DNA of 64,000 bases from Colwellia psychrerythraea. GTDB lineage: Bacteria > Pseudomonadota > Gammaproteobacteria > Enterobacterales > Alteromonadaceae. The DNA is taken from NCBI RefSeq assembly GCF_000764185.1, contig NZ_JQEC01000039.1:1-64000 (forward strand), written 5' to 3'. Shown one piece after another: positions 19,878 to 29,718 of this stretch; position 1 is the first letter of the stretch; every line of letters starts with the position of its first letter. The translations under genes were made by a program, and so were the position numbers. The notes beneath the pieces were generated by a model that saw nothing but the letters and a program-made list of their open reading frames with translations, had not been told where the DNA came from and made no database searches.

Positions 19878-19937
19878 GTAAAGTTCATTTGACTTTTACT
19901 GTAGTGTTCATTGTCTTTTGAGTCAAGTGTACTTTAC
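19878..19937 (-). promoter_or_regulatory. Promoter and twin operator of the membrane protein/XRE pair
   Basis: Two 16-bp repeats in inverted orientation, 19878-19893 and 19922-19937, match at 14 of 16 positions. Each is itself an imperfect palindrome of the form GTnAAGT..ACTTnAC. On the minus strand a good sigma-70 promoter lies here: TTGACT (plus positions 19921-19926), 17-bp spacer, TACAGT (19898-19903). The distal repeat covers the -35, and the proximal one covers the start of transcription. This is the layout expected for autorepression by the small XRE protein. Confidence 0.65.
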
Positions 19938-20099
19938 AAAAAGATTGGTTTACTATTCTTTTTATACTCAACGTATCAGTTTTTAAGAACTTATAGATGC
20001 ACTGGTGGAAATACTATTATCTAGCGCTATAATTTATTCGTATTTCCTACATTTATATTTTATTTGTAGATGGTAATTCAACCAGAAGGACTTGATAAA

Positions 20100-20492
20100 A
20101 TGAAAATATTAGTAGTTGATGACATGCCATCAATGCGTCAAGTGATGATGCATATGCTAATAAGTTTAGGTCATGTCGACCCAGATGAAGCAAGCTGCGG
20201 TTTGCACGCGTTGAAAATGTTGAGAACACATGATTATGATTTGCTAATAACAGACTTACATATGCCTAATTTAGATGGCGAGCAATTGTTAAGTAAAATA
20301 AGACATGATAAAAAACTATATAAATTGCCTGTGCTGATGGTTTCTTGTGAAGATGATAAGGCCAAAATAATGGCACTTATTGCTGGTGAAGTAACAGGTT
20401 TCATGGTTAAACCTTTCAATTTAAGCACTTTGAAAAAGCAGTTAGATTGGATAACCCCCAACTGCCATACTGTATTAGAGGCCACTTTATAA
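20100..20492 (+). CDS. Stand-alone response regulator receiver (CheY-like)
   Basis: 130 residues from the ATG at 20100, which has AGAAGGA 9 bases upstream; an ATG at 20070 would add ten residues without a ribosome binding site. A receiver domain only: acidic pair in 'ILVVDDMPSMRQ', phospho-acceptor Asp in 'LLITDLHMPNLDG', Lys in 'GFMVKPFN'. No output domain. It converges on the chemotaxis cluster and may take phosphate from its CheA, but it is in a separate transcription unit. Confidence 0.88.
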   Translation: MKILVVDDMPSMRQVMMHMLISLGHVDPDEASCGLHALKMLRTHDYDLLITDLHMPNLDGEQLLSKIRHDKKLYKLPVLMVSCEDDKAKIMALIAGEVTGFMVKPFNLSTLKKQLDWITPNCHTVLEATL

Positions 20493-20505
20493 CGCTTTAA
20501 GGAAG

Positions 20506-21744
20506 CTAATTACCACTCTCATGGGCTTGTTTTTCATGCAAGTCTTTCCTTATTTTAGCTAAGTCGACTTGTATCCAATGGATTAATGCTTTAGCGTCCA
20601 TTGGTTTAGCAAAATAATACCCTTGTATTAAGTCTACTTTTAGTTGAAAAAGTAATTTAAAGTCATCAAAGTTTTCTACACCTTCTGCTACTGTTGTTAA
20701 GCCTAAATCTTTGGCAAGGTTGACAGTACTTTTTAAAATGGCCAACTGTTGGGGCCTAGTAGCAACATTATCGACTAATATTCTGTCTAATTTTAGTTCT
20801 GTTGCGGGTACTCTCGATAGTTGCTGGGCATTAGCAAAGCCGGTTCCATAATCGTCAATGGCAAGTTTAAAACCTTTAAGCCTTAATTTTGCTAAGGTCT
20901 CTATTGCTGTTGATATCTCACCACAGATTGCATTTTCAGTAACCTCTAAAACAATATCTTTTGGCTCTATTTGATGGAGTTCGACCTGGCTAGAAATTTT
21001 GTCAGCAAGGTCACTGTCTGCTAGAGATAAAGGGGATAAATTGAAAGCGAGATGAAAGTTTATACCGTGATCTCGCCACTGGACTTTTTGTTTGAGTGCT
21101 ATATCAAATAAATAATGTGTTAATTCAGAGATAATTCCAAATTCCTCTGCCGCAGTAATAAACTCAACTGGGGAGACAAAACCTAGCTTGGGGTGGTTCC
21201 ATCGAGCTAAAGCTTCAACCCCTTTGAGTAATAAGCCCTTACTTGTTAATTTTGGTTGATAATATAAAGTGATTTGTTTTTTTTGTATGCCACTTATTAA
21301 GTCATCAATTTCTAATCTATTGTATATTTTATGACTTTCATTTGTATTAGTATTACTTGCTAATCTGTTCAAGCTGTTTTCTAAATCATTAATTTGCATT
21401 GGTTTTTTAAATGTACCCAAGACAATTAAGCCATCAGATTCAGCCATTGTGCCAATACTGGAAATAAGTGAAGGGTCTTTTGAGCTTAAAATTATTACTG
21501 ATTTGGCCAATTTATCTTTAGCAATTTTACGTGATAACTCAACACCGTCCATTATCGGCATCTCTAAATCTATAAAAACAAGGTCAAACTTATCTTCTGA
21601 TAACTTTTCAATGGCGTCTACTCCATTAATAGCCCCTACGACATCAGCAACACCTTGTTCGAGGCACATAGTCATTACGTGGTTTCGTTGCACATCGCTG
21701 TCATCAACAACTAATATATTTAATTTATTCATATAGTCACTCAT
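20506..21744 (-). CDS. Receiver-EAL c-di-GMP phosphodiesterase
   Basis: 412 residues: an N-terminal receiver (about 5-125; Asp in 'FIDLEMPIMDG') and a C-terminal EAL domain (about 150-395). The catalytic set appears intact: 'GVEALARW', 'VLEVTENA', 'AIDDYGTGFAN', 'LKLDRILVD' and 'TVAEGVEN', so it should cleave c-di-GMP. It is the last gene of the chemotaxis cluster, 35 bp after cheB, in the same direction. This suggests that phosphorylation by the cluster's CheA adjusts c-di-GMP level. That link is inference. Confidence 0.88.
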   Translation of the reverse strand: MSDYMNKLNILVVDDSDVQRNHVMTMCLEQGVADVVGAINGVDAIEKLSEDKFDLVFIDLEMPIMDGVELSRKIAKDKLAKSVIILSSKDPSLISSIGTMAESDGLIVLGTFKKPMQINDLENSLNRLASNTNTNESHKIYNRLEIDDLISGIQKKQITLYYQPKLTSKGLLLKGVEALARWNHPKLGFVSPVEFITAAEEFGIISELTHYLFDIALKQKVQWRDHGINFHLAFNLSPLSLADSDLADKISSQVELHQIEPKDIVLEVTENAICGEISTAIETLAKLRLKGFKLAIDDYGTGFANAQQLSRVPATELKLDRILVDNVATRPQQLAILKSTVNLAKDLGLTTVAEGVENFDDFKLLFQLKVDLIQGYYFAKPMDAKALIHWIQVDLAKIRKDLHEKQAHESGN

Positions 21745-21779
21745 AAGTTTAATTTAACTATTAAGCTTTATTTTTATTT

Positions 21780-22886
21780 TTAATGCTTAATCAAATCTGC
21801 TATTTCACTTAAATCAACAATCTTTTGCGCTGCACCTAACTTTATCGCTTCTTTAGGCATGCCAAAGACCACACTGGAACTTTCATTTTGTGCCATGGTC
21901 TTGCTGCCTACATTTTTCATTTTAAGTAAGCCTTGAGCGCCATCACTACCCATTCCCGTTAAAATGATGCCCGTTGCATTCTGTTTAGCACTACTTGCTA
22001 AAGAGTTAAATAAAACATCAACAGAAGGACAGTGCCTATTAACTGCAGGGCCTTCAGAGACAATAGTTATATATTGTGCTCCTGAACGTTTCACTTGCAA
22101 ATGTCTGCCGCCGGGAGCAATAAGTGCTCTACCAGGGATAATCCTATCGCCAGAGCTAGCTTCTAAAACCTCTAACTCACATAAAGAGTTTAGTCTATCA
22201 GCAAAGGCTTTGGTAAATTTTTCAGGCATATGTTGAACAATGACAATTCCGGGGCAGGTAGCGGGCAGAGCCGTTAATACCTTTTCCAAAGCAATCGTTC
22301 CGCCAGTAGATGAGCCAATAGCAATAACTCTATCAGTGGTATGACTCATGGAAACTAAATCATTTTTCTCAGCTAGGTTAGTGTGGCTTAACACCGAGTT
22401 AATAATAGATTTAGTGTTTATATTATTAATTTCAGAGGAGGGGCGGGCAGTCTCAATAGTTACTCTGCTGGCAAGCGTTTTTTGTAACCTAGCTTTGGCT
22501 GCCGCGCGGACCACTGTTTTTATATTACTGGCTGCTTCTTCGAGAAAATTTTTCAGTCCTATTTGTGGTTTGGTAATAATATCAACAGCTCCTGCAGCTA
22601 AAGCATTTAAAGATAATTCAGCTCCCTTCTCTGCAAGCGATGAGCAAATAACAACTGGTGTAGGCCGCTCAGACATAATTTTTTTTAAAAATGATATGCC
22701 ATCCATACGGGGCATTTCAATGTCTAATACAATGACTTCAGGCCATTGTTTTTGCATTTTACGGTATGCAAATATGGGGTCATTGGCTACAGCATAAACT
22801 TCAATGTCTGTTGAATCATTTAGTATCTGTGATATGACTTGTCTTACAACAGCCGAGTCATCAACGATCATTACTTTAATACTCAC
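21780..22886 (-). CDS. cheB: Chemotaxis protein-glutamate methylesterase CheB
   Basis: 368 residues, GTG start overlapping the cheD stop by 11 bp. The N-terminal receiver has Asp in '[13 protein letters not shown]'. The C-terminal methylesterase domain has the serine in '[11 protein letters not shown]', the histidine in '[10 protein letters not shown]' and the aspartate in '[10 protein letters not shown]'. It removes methyl groups from, and deamidates, chemoreceptors as part of adaptation, opposing CheR. Confidence 0.95.
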   Translation of the reverse strand: MSIKVMIVDDSAVVRQVISQILNDSTDIEVYAVANDPIFAYRKMQKQWPEVIVLDIEMPRMDGISFLKKIMSERPTPVVICSSLAEKGAELSLNALAAGAVDIITKPQIGLKNFLEEAASNIKTVVRAAAKARLQKTLASRVTIETARPSSEINNINTKSIINSVLSHTNLAEKNDLVSMSHTTDRVIAIGSSTGGTIALEKVLTALPATCPGIVIVQHMPEKFTKAFADRLNSLCELEVLEASSGDRIIPGRALIAPGGRHLQVKRSGAQYITIVSEGPAVNRHCPSVDVLFNSLASSAKQNATGIILTGMGSDGAQGLLKMKNVGSKTMAQNESSSVVFGMPKEAIKLGAAQKIVDLSEIADLIKH

Positions 22887-23385
22887 CGAAGGCCCCTTTA
22901 TTGTTATAGGTAATTAGGCTGACGTTACCTGTGCTTAAATCTAAAGTTACACTACGTCCGTTATTGCCTAAAGTATCCTGCTTAATAAATACTAGCTTAT
23001 TTTTATTTGCCCAGTTTTGGGCAAATATCACATTCATTTCTCCTATTGAAGGACTAGTTAAGCTTGGGTACATATTACTGCCTCCGTAGATCGCTAGCTC
23101 ATACTCATCGAGAGGGTGAAGCAATGCCATTTTTTTTAGTAAGTAATTAAGTGCTTCTTCGCCATAGCGATATTTTTGCATTATACGTGTAGCTTTCGAG
23201 TTCTTTGCTTCTTGTGTCAATAAATAGTGGCACATACCTGCGGCTTTACTCTTTGAATGCCAAATTGTTATTGCAACACAAGAACCTAAAATCGTTTTTA
23301 ATTCTTTTGTTGTATTACCATCCAGTGACTGAGAAAAGTAAACTTCACCAGGTTGCAAGTTAATACAACTCTTATCTAAGGTCAT
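22876..23385 (-). CDS. cheD: Chemoreceptor glutamine deamidase CheD
   Basis: 169 residues. The catalytic Cys lies in '[12 protein letters not shown]' and the His in 'AAGMCHYLL', as in the CheD family. 'YGGSNMYPS' and '[11 protein letters not shown]' follow as further family blocks. CheD deamidates receptor glutamines. Its stop codon overlaps the start of cheB, and it lies 48 bp after cheR. Confidence 0.93.
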   Translation of the reverse strand: MTLDKSCINLQPGEVYFSQSLDGNTTKELKTILGSCVAITIWHSKSKAAGMCHYLLTQEAKNSKATRIMQKYRYGEEALNYLLKKMALLHPLDEYELAIYGGSNMYPSLTSPSIGEMNVIFAQNWANKNKLVFIKQDTLGNNGRSVTLDLSTGNVSLITYNNKGAFGEY

Positions 23386-23433
23386 CGACCCTCTCCCAAT
23401 AAATAGCTTTATCTTTATTGGCTTTCTTTAACG

Positions 23434-24240
23434 TTAGCAACGGTAAATTGCCGGTTTTATCAATTCAAATGAATGCTCTAAGCCATGCAATGTCTCTGAG
23501 TGGCTAATGAACAGGTAGCCCCCTTCATTTAAACATTGCTGTAAGCCATTAATTATTTTTTGTCGTGTTTTATCGTCAAAATAGATCATGACATTACGAA
23601 TAAATATTAGATCAAATTTTCCTAAACTTGACATACTGTCGAGTAAATTAAACGAAAAAAAATGTAATCGATTTCTTAGTTCAGGTTTTACTCGCATGTA
23701 ACCTTCAAACTCATTAGTGCCTTTAACACAATAGGCTTCGCGATATTTATGTGGCAGTAATTTAGTTCTATCATCAATATAGATGCCTTTTCTCGCATGG
23801 GCTAATACTGATTTATTAACGTCAGAAGCAACAACAGACCAAGGTGCTGAGCAATGTTCATTAAGTAACATCGCTATACTGTATGGCTCTTCACCTGAAG
23901 AGCTAGCAGCGCTCCACACTTTATACTCTTTATTAGGGTTTATATTGGGTAGAATAGTCTTTGCCATATATTCAAAGTGTTTTTCTTCACGGAAGAAAAA
24001 GGTTTCGTTAGTCGTCATTAATTCTAGCGCGATCTCTAACTCATGGTCGTTATCTGGATGGCTAATAAAACGAAAATAATCGGAAAAACCATTCGCTTTA
24101 ATATGCTTAACCCGTTTTAGTAAACGATGACCTAGCATCATGCGTTTTTGTTTAGCTAAATGAATGCCTAGCTTGTCATAAACTAGTTTTTGAAAAAGTG
24201 TATAAACCTCCTCTGAAGGTAATGTTTCAAAATTAGTCAT
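23434..24240 (-). CDS. cheR: Chemoreceptor methyltransferase CheR
   Basis: 268 residues: an N-terminal helical domain (about 1-85) and a SAM-binding domain with 'VWSAASSSGEEPYSIAMLL' and 'FDLIFIRNVMIYFDDKTRQKI', both typical of CheR. It methylates glutamates on the receptor signalling helices. The partner receptor immediately upstream has no C-terminal tethering pentapeptide. It is co-directional with the upstream mcp after 106 bp. Confidence 0.95.
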   Translation of the reverse strand: MTNFETLPSEEVYTLFQKLVYDKLGIHLAKQKRMMLGHRLLKRVKHIKANGFSDYFRFISHPDNDHELEIALELMTTNETFFFREEKHFEYMAKTILPNINPNKEYKVWSAASSSGEEPYSIAMLLNEHCSAPWSVVASDVNKSVLAHARKGIYIDDRTKLLPHKYREAYCVKGTNEFEGYMRVKPELRNRLHFFSFNLLDSMSSLGKFDLIFIRNVMIYFDDKTRQKIINGLQQCLNEGGYLFISHSETLHGLEHSFELIKPAIYRC

Positions 24241-24346
24241 TACAGTTAACCCTTGAATTCTCTACCATAGTCATGTGTGTTAATTTTACAATTCCATACT
24301 CATTACTTAATAAGCAAGGGGATGGCTGTTTAATAAATACAGAAAG

Positions 24347-26023
24347 TTAATAGCTTACAAATTTGTCATCATCATCATCTCTATTACTGCCACCTTTGAT
24401 TAACTTACTCGCTGTTTTTTTTACTTTTGAGCTTGAACCATTATTTATAGCTGAGCTGTTACTAGATGATATTGATTTAGCTAAAGGGCTGACTTCTAAA
24501 GTGAAATAGTTTACCGACTCTTGCAACTGTAGTGCTTGCACATTCATTTCTTCAGAGGTTGCGCTAAGCTCTTCTGAAGCAGCAGCATTATGTTGCATAG
24601 TTTGATTTACTTGGGCTATGGCTTCATTAATTTGATGAACTCCTGAGGCTTGCTCAGAAGATGCAGCAGCTATTTCCTGTACCAAATCAGCGGTTTTATT
24701 AATTGAAGGTACCATTTCTTGTAGAGACTTACCGGCTAAGTCAGCGCGTTTAACACTATCCTTTGCTAACTCGCCAATTTCTTGAGCTGCGACTTGGCTG
24801 CGTTCAGCAAGTTTTCTTACTTCAGAAGCTACTACTGCAAAACCTTTACCGTGATCCCCTGCACGACCAGCTTCAATAGCAGCGTTAAGTGCCAATAGAT
24901 TAGTCTGGTAAGCTATATCATCAATGACACTTATTTTTTCAGCAATTTTTTGCATAGCATCTACCGTTTTAGATACGGCTTCTCCACCAATAGTTGCTTC
25001 TTTAGACGCTTGTTGCGCCATACCATTTGTTATGCCAGCATTTTCATTGTTTTGTGAAATGGAAGCTGACATTTGTTCCATTGAAGCTGACGTTTCTTCA
25101 ACACTAGCTGCTTGTACTGACGCGCCTTTAGCAATAGTTTGTGCGGTGGAATTCACTTCGGAAGAGGCGGAAGATAACGCTTCTGAAGAGGATCTAACAT
25201 CGTGAATAATGGTGGCTAATTGGTTTTTCATGTTAGTGATACTAGAAAGTAAGGACGTTTTATCATTGTGTTTTAGATCTATTTCAATACTCAAATCACC
25301 ATTGGCAACCTGATTACAGACATGTGCCGCGTAACGAGGATCTCCCCCCAAAGTTTTGAATAAATCATAAAAGATGAAAAGCATTAGCCCAATAATAATG
25401 ACTCCTTCGATGAATGAAAACATAACTAAGGCCGATTTATTTTTTACGAACTCACCTTCCATTGATAGCTGATTATTAGAAATGACCTCTTTAAAGTCTT
25501 TATCCGCATTTTCAGCTAATTCAGTCATACCTTTACTTGCAGGTCTATCAACACCACTGACACTTTTATCGACTTTTTTCCCTGTTAAGGGATCTTTACT
25601 ATCAAATTTTTTCAATGCTGCTAAATACGAAACCCTAAGGTCTGCATGGGCTTTCTTTACATTCATTATTGCTTGGGGATCAAGCGATAACTCTTTAGAC
25701 TTACTAATAGCGAGAGCCAACAAAGCTTGTACTTTATCCGAACTTTTTTGAAAGCGAGCACTATATTTATCAAACTGCTTTTTGCTATTGCCACGAATTA
25801 GGACATTTTTCCATTCTTGTACTTGAGTTTTAAAAATAACATGAGCATTAGTTATATCTGTTAGTATTTTTACTTTTTGCTCAACTAAAGTGAAACTTAG
25901 TTGGGTTGAATCACGAAACCTCGACAGTTCATTGACTGCTTTCCAGCTCAATAATACCAGCGATAATGCAACCAGCAGGCCCAAAAATAGAACTTTGGCT
26001 TTTAAGCTTATTTTGTCTAACAT
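24347..26023 (-). CDS. Methyl-accepting chemotaxis protein
   Basis: 558 residues from the ATG at 26023, chosen because AGAGGA stands 7-8 bases upstream (an ATG at 26044 has none). TM1 at about 7-27, a periplasmic helical domain of ~170 residues, TM2 at about 197-219, a HAMP domain ('[21 protein letters not shown]'), then the cytoplasmic signalling hairpin with the tip '[43 protein letters not shown]'. The C-terminal tail is Lys/Ser/Asp rich with five consecutive aspartates and lacks an NWETF-like CheR-binding end. The ligand is unknown. Confidence 0.92.
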   Translation of the reverse strand: MLDKISLKAKVLFLGLLVALSLVLLSWKAVNELSRFRDSTQLSFTLVEQKVKILTDITNAHVIFKTQVQEWKNVLIRGNSKKQFDKYSARFQKSSDKVQALLALAISKSKELSLDPQAIMNVKKAHADLRVSYLAALKKFDSKDPLTGKKVDKSVSGVDRPASKGMTELAENADKDFKEVISNNQLSMEGEFVKNKSALVMFSFIEGVIIIGLMLFIFYDLFKTLGGDPRYAAHVCNQVANGDLSIEIDLKHNDKTSLLSSITNMKNQLATIIHDVRSSSEALSSASSEVNSTAQTIAKGASVQAASVEETSASMEQMSASISQNNENAGITNGMAQQASKEATIGGEAVSKTVDAMQKIAEKISVIDDIAYQTNLLALNAAIEAGRAGDHGKGFAVVASEVRKLAERSQVAAQEIGELAKDSVKRADLAGKSLQEMVPSINKTADLVQEIAAASSEQASGVHQINEAIAQVNQTMQHNAAASEELSATSEEMNVQALQLQESVNYFTLEVSPLAKSISSSNSSAINNGSSSKVKKTASKLIKGGSNRDDDDDKFVSY

Positions 26024-26065
26024 GTTGTTGTCCTCTGCTTTCAAAATTATATTTATTTAACTGGC

Positions 26066-26593
26066 TTATTGCAGCTCAGCTTCAACTAAGTGGGCTAATT
26101 CTCTGGGTGATAATGTTTTTTCAGCATCTAGTAGAACAATGAATTCATCATCTTTTTTGGCGATACCTTGAATAAATTCTGCTCTTATTTTGGCCCCAAA
26201 AGCAGGGGCGTCTTCAATATTACTAGCAGATATATCGATAACTTCATTGACAGCATCTGCGAGTAAACCTAAAACACAGTGTTGTTCACTTGTGTGCAGT
26301 TCAATGACGATGACACAAGTTCTTTTATGAATAGTTATAGGTTGCCGTCCTAAGCGAACACTTAAGTCAATTACAGGAACAACTTCACCACGAAGGTTTA
26401 TTACACCTGAAATAAACTGCGGCATTAACGGCACTTGCGTTATACCTGCGTATTCAATAATTTCTCTCGTTTGATGTAAGTCCATACCAAAATGCTCATT
26501 TGCAATGGTAAAGGTTAAGAACTGGCTCGATTTATCCACCATTATATTCTCCGAGTTATCATTTTCTTGCGTGTTAGTAGGCATATTTTTCAT
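26066..26593 (-). CDS. cheW: Chemotaxis coupling protein CheW
   Basis: 175 residues. A single CheW domain ('FLTFTIANEHFGMDLHQTREIIEYAGITQVPLMPQFISGVINLRGEVVPVIDLSVRLG') couples receptors to CheA. The N-terminal ~20 residues are polar and start-dependent; no strong ribosome binding site was found for the first ATG. It lies between cheA and the downstream mcp in the same direction. Confidence 0.94.
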   Translation of the reverse strand: MKNMPTNTQENDNSENIMVDKSSQFLTFTIANEHFGMDLHQTREIIEYAGITQVPLMPQFISGVINLRGEVVPVIDLSVRLGRQPITIHKRTCVIVIELHTSEQHCVLGLLADAVNEVIDISASNIEDAPAFGAKIRAEFIQGIAKKDDEFIVLLDAEKTLSPRELAHLVEAELQ

Positions 26594-26660
26594 AAGTTTA
26601 TTGCTTGTAATCTTTACTTATCTTTTTGGGCTCAAAGCTGAGTCTACATAGACAGCTATT

Positions 26661-28892
26661 TTATTGGCCATTCATACTCTCAGCTCTGGAAACTTTGCTG
26701 GCTATTTCATTGGCGATAGCTAATTCAATTAATTGTGGTACATCTAAAATAAAAGCTATTTCGCCATTGCCAAGTAAGCTGGAGCCGCCTATACCCTTAA
26801 GAGCTTTAAAGATAGGACCCAAAGGTTTTACCACCGTTTGGATTTCTCCATTAAGAGTGTCTACAGCAATGCCGGCAACATCACTACCGAATTGAACTAT
26901 AACTAATTCTCTTTTAGGAGAGTGCTGTATAATATTATCGGCAAGCGTCTGTTCTCGACTCGGTGTTAGCTTGAATATCTCAGACATATTTAGATAAGGG
27001 ATCATCTCACCACGTAAGTTAATACAGTGCCGACCTTTGATATCTTGGTGGTTAGCCAAATTAATACATTCAATGATTGTCGCCTGTGGAATGATAAAGT
27101 GAGTACCTTTAGCTTCTACGTGGAAACCATCAATAATAGCCAGTGTAAGTGGTAGTCTAATTTTAAATTCAGAGCCTTTACCAGCTTGTGAACTTATATC
27201 AATACTGCCTTGTAAGGCTTCTACGTTGCGTTTTACCACGTCCATACCCACCCCTCTTCCTGACAGGTTTGTCACTTCTGCAGCTGTAGAAAAACCAGGG
27301 TGGAATATAAGGTGAAAGAGTTCGTTATCGCTCAGTTTAGAATCGGTGTTTATAATACCTTTTTCGATAGCTTTTTCTCGTATGCGCTCTTTATTAATGC
27401 CATTACCATCATCACTGATGGCAATAACAATATGCCCGCCTTCATGGTAGGCAGCTAGTTTAAGTTGTCCTTTAGTGTTTTTCCCCGCAGCTTGTCGATC
27501 TTCTATTGACTCTAGGCCATGATCCATGGCATTTCTTACAATATGAGTGAGTGGGTCACCGAGTTTTTCGACCATCAAGCGATCTAGCTCAGTATCTGCA
27601 CCATCAATAGTTAGTTCAACTTCCTTACCTAGCTCTTGGGCGGTATCTCTGACAAGACGTTTAAAGCGTTGAAAAGTGCCACCAATAGCTACCATTCTCA
27701 AACTTAAGGCTGCATCACGAATCTGATTAGTAAAATTTTCAAAATCATCAACCGCTTCAGTTAGCTGTGGTTTTTTTACGCCTTTAGAGAGTAATTCTAT
27801 GCGTTGTTGGTTGATCACTAATTCACCAATAAGGTTAATTAGGTGATCTAAGCGGTTTGAGTCAATACGAATTTGTTTACCTTCTGATACTTGGCTTTTA
27901 TTTTGTTTTTGTTTAGTTAAAGCTGCACTTACAATAGATTCTGAAACTTTATTTTGTTCGGTAAGTAGCTCACCTAATTTCGGAGTTACTGTCTGTTCAC
28001 CAGTGGCGGTGATTACTGTACTTTGTGCAATTAATGCCTGCTCGAGAGAGTGTCTAGTCAGTGAGCCGCAATTCACCAAAATATCACCAAGTCTTTGGTT
28101 CTCCTCAGGTAACTTATCAATCAATAAAAGGTAATCGTCGATTTTAGCAGTAGGAGGTAAAATAGTGATGTCAGAGTCATCTTGAACAAACATAAAAGTA
28201 TTTTCTATTTCTTCCAAGCTTGCATCAGACTGGAGTGCTATTTCATAAGCAAAATAAAGGCTTTCAGCATCAAAATTATCTACTTGAGGGAAGTTATCGA
28301 TAATAGTTTCTATGTGTTTAATTTCTCCAAGGCTGCTGAGGAATTTGATAAAGGATAAGGGGTCCATACCATTTCTAAGGCAGTCTGTTGATAGGCGAAG
28401 CGAAATATGCCAAAGGTTTTCATTATCTCCTTCATTAGTTAGCTTATTATCAAGTTGGCTCTCTGCTGGAGTATTATTTTGTGCAACTGTTTGCTTATTC
28501 TCAGTACTTGTCCAAGGAGCTAATGCTGCAAGTAAATCACTGTCAGTTTTCTGTAGATCAGTTTGTGCGTTATATTCATCTAGGGAGACGGCAACTAAAC
28601 TTTGCATATGATCGCGACACTTAAAAATAACGTCGATTAAATTTTTGTCTATGTCGATTTCATTGTCTCTAGCACGATCGAGTACGTTTTCGACTACATG
28701 AGTAAAATTAACTATATGATCTAGGCCAAAAATACCAGCTGAGCCTTTGATAGTGTGTGCGGAACGAAAAATGTCATTAAGCATTTCGTCATCACACTCA
28801 CCCTCATCCATTTTCAGCAGCATATTCTCCATTGACTCTAAATGTTCTTGAGCCTCGATATAAAAAGTTTGCAATACTGCATCTAAGCTCAT
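26661..28892 (-). CDS. cheA: Chemotaxis histidine kinase CheA
   Basis: 743 residues. The P1 Hpt domain has phospho-His46 in 'FRSAHTIKGSAGIF'. A P2-like region (about 160-245) begins 'WHISLRLSTDCLRNGMDPLSF'. A further segment (about 255-335) resembles the helical inserts seen in alternative CheA forms. P3 dimerisation follows from about 345 ('IRIDSNRLDHLINLIGELVINQQRI'). P4 ATPase has 'IVRNAMDHGLE', 'ISDDGNGIN' and 'GRGVGMDVVK'. P5, a CheW-like domain, is at the C terminus. The start overlaps the STAS gene stop by 4 bp. Confidence 0.95.
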   Translation of the reverse strand: MSLDAVLQTFYIEAQEHLESMENMLLKMDEGECDDEMLNDIFRSAHTIKGSAGIFGLDHIVNFTHVVENVLDRARDNEIDIDKNLIDVIFKCRDHMQSLVAVSLDEYNAQTDLQKTDSDLLAALAPWTSTENKQTVAQNNTPAESQLDNKLTNEGDNENLWHISLRLSTDCLRNGMDPLSFIKFLSSLGEIKHIETIIDNFPQVDNFDAESLYFAYEIALQSDASLEEIENTFMFVQDDSDITILPPTAKIDDYLLLIDKLPEENQRLGDILVNCGSLTRHSLEQALIAQSTVITATGEQTVTPKLGELLTEQNKVSESIVSAALTKQKQNKSQVSEGKQIRIDSNRLDHLINLIGELVINQQRIELLSKGVKKPQLTEAVDDFENFTNQIRDAALSLRMVAIGGTFQRFKRLVRDTAQELGKEVELTIDGADTELDRLMVEKLGDPLTHIVRNAMDHGLESIEDRQAAGKNTKGQLKLAAYHEGGHIVIAISDDGNGINKERIREKAIEKGIINTDSKLSDNELFHLIFHPGFSTAAEVTNLSGRGVGMDVVKRNVEALQGSIDISSQAGKGSEFKIRLPLTLAIIDGFHVEAKGTHFIIPQATIIECINLANHQDIKGRHCINLRGEMIPYLNMSEIFKLTPSREQTLADNIIQHSPKRELVIVQFGSDVAGIAVDTLNGEIQTVVKPLGPIFKALKGIGGSSLLGNGEIAFILDVPQLIELAIANEIASKVSRAESMNGQ

Positions 28893-29239
28893 GACTTATC
28901 CTCTTCACTACCTGAGGTCAGTGCACTAATATCTGCAAAGTCTACAAAGTAGCGGTTAAGCTGGAATAAGTTACTGTAATCAGTGAGGGCTTCTCCTAAG
29001 CTAACCACTCGATAGCTGCTGCTTTGTTCGCTAACTATTTTCATCAACATAACGAGTAGTTGCACACCAGCAGTATCAATTTCGCTAATGTTGCCAAGCT
29101 TAAATAGTGTTTTTTCTTTTACTTTTAGCTGTTGAAAGTGTTGTTGAAAAGCTTCCATAGCACAGTAAATGGTTAATTCACCACTAATAGTTATTTCAGT
29201 GCTGTTATCCCGCTTCTGTATTACTTTTATTTCAGCCAT
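28889..29239 (-). CDS. STAS-domain protein
   Basis: 116 residues of a single STAS fold ('GELTIYCAMEAFQQHF', 'LGNISEIDTAGVQLLVMLMKIV'). The conserved serine found in classic SpoIIAA-type anti-sigma antagonists appears to be replaced by threonine in 'EIDTAGVQ', which could still be phosphorylated. Its ATGA overlap with cheA ties it to the kinase. STAS genes occur next to cheA in several marine gammaproteobacterial clusters; their role there is not well defined. Confidence 0.85.
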   Translation of the reverse strand: MAEIKVIQKRDNSTEITISGELTIYCAMEAFQQHFQQLKVKEKTLFKLGNISEIDTAGVQLLVMLMKIVSEQSSSYRVVSLGEALTDYSNLFQLNRYFVDFADISALTSGSEEDKS

Positions 29240-29311
29240 GTTCTCTCAACCATATTTATTACTTTGTGAGCCACCTTGGCTGTAATATAAGAACGTCCTT
29301 ATGCTAAGTAC

Positions 29312-29677
29312 TTAGGTAAGCATAGTCACTGCTTGCAACATTTGCTCTGGCTTAAAGGGTTTTACCATCCAAGCTTTCGCTCCTATTGCTTTACCTTGTT
29401 GTTTCATGTCGTCAGATGCTTCAGTAGTAAGCATGATAATAGGGGTGAATTTATAAGCGGGCATTTGTTTTATCGCCTTAACCATATCTATACCGCCCAT
29501 ATTAGGCATATTGACATCTGAGACGATTAAATGAATTTTTTTACCATCTAATTTGCTTAAACCGTCTTTACCATCAACTGCCTCTATAACTTCATAGCCA
29601 GCGCCTTTTAGCGTAATAGATACTACTTGTCTGATACTGGCCGAATCATCAACTATTAAGATTGTTTTACTCATCAT
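29312..29677 (-). CDS. cheY: Chemotaxis response regulator CheY
   Basis: 121 residues of a receiver domain with 'ILIVDDSASIRQ', phospho-acceptor Asp in 'LIVSDVNMPNMGG', Thr/Ser in 'IIMLTTEA' and Lys in 'AWMVKPFKPEQM'. It is the likely direct phosphate acceptor of this cluster's CheA. Whether it acts on a flagellar switch cannot be judged, because no flagellar genes lie in the window. Confidence 0.93.
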   Translation of the reverse strand: MMSKTILIVDDSASIRQVVSITLKGAGYEVIEAVDGKDGLSKLDGKKIHLIVSDVNMPNMGGIDMVKAIKQMPAYKFTPIIMLTTEASDDMKQQGKAIGAKAWMVKPFKPEQMLQAVTMLT

Positions 29678-29718
29678 TCTTCTACCATTTATTTAAATTA
29701 GCACTGCTGAATTTACCT

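Noticed and set aside
22348..22797. 149-codon plus-strand frame
   Set aside because: Antisense shadow of cheB. CheB motifs are intact on the other strand and the frame has no ribosome binding site.
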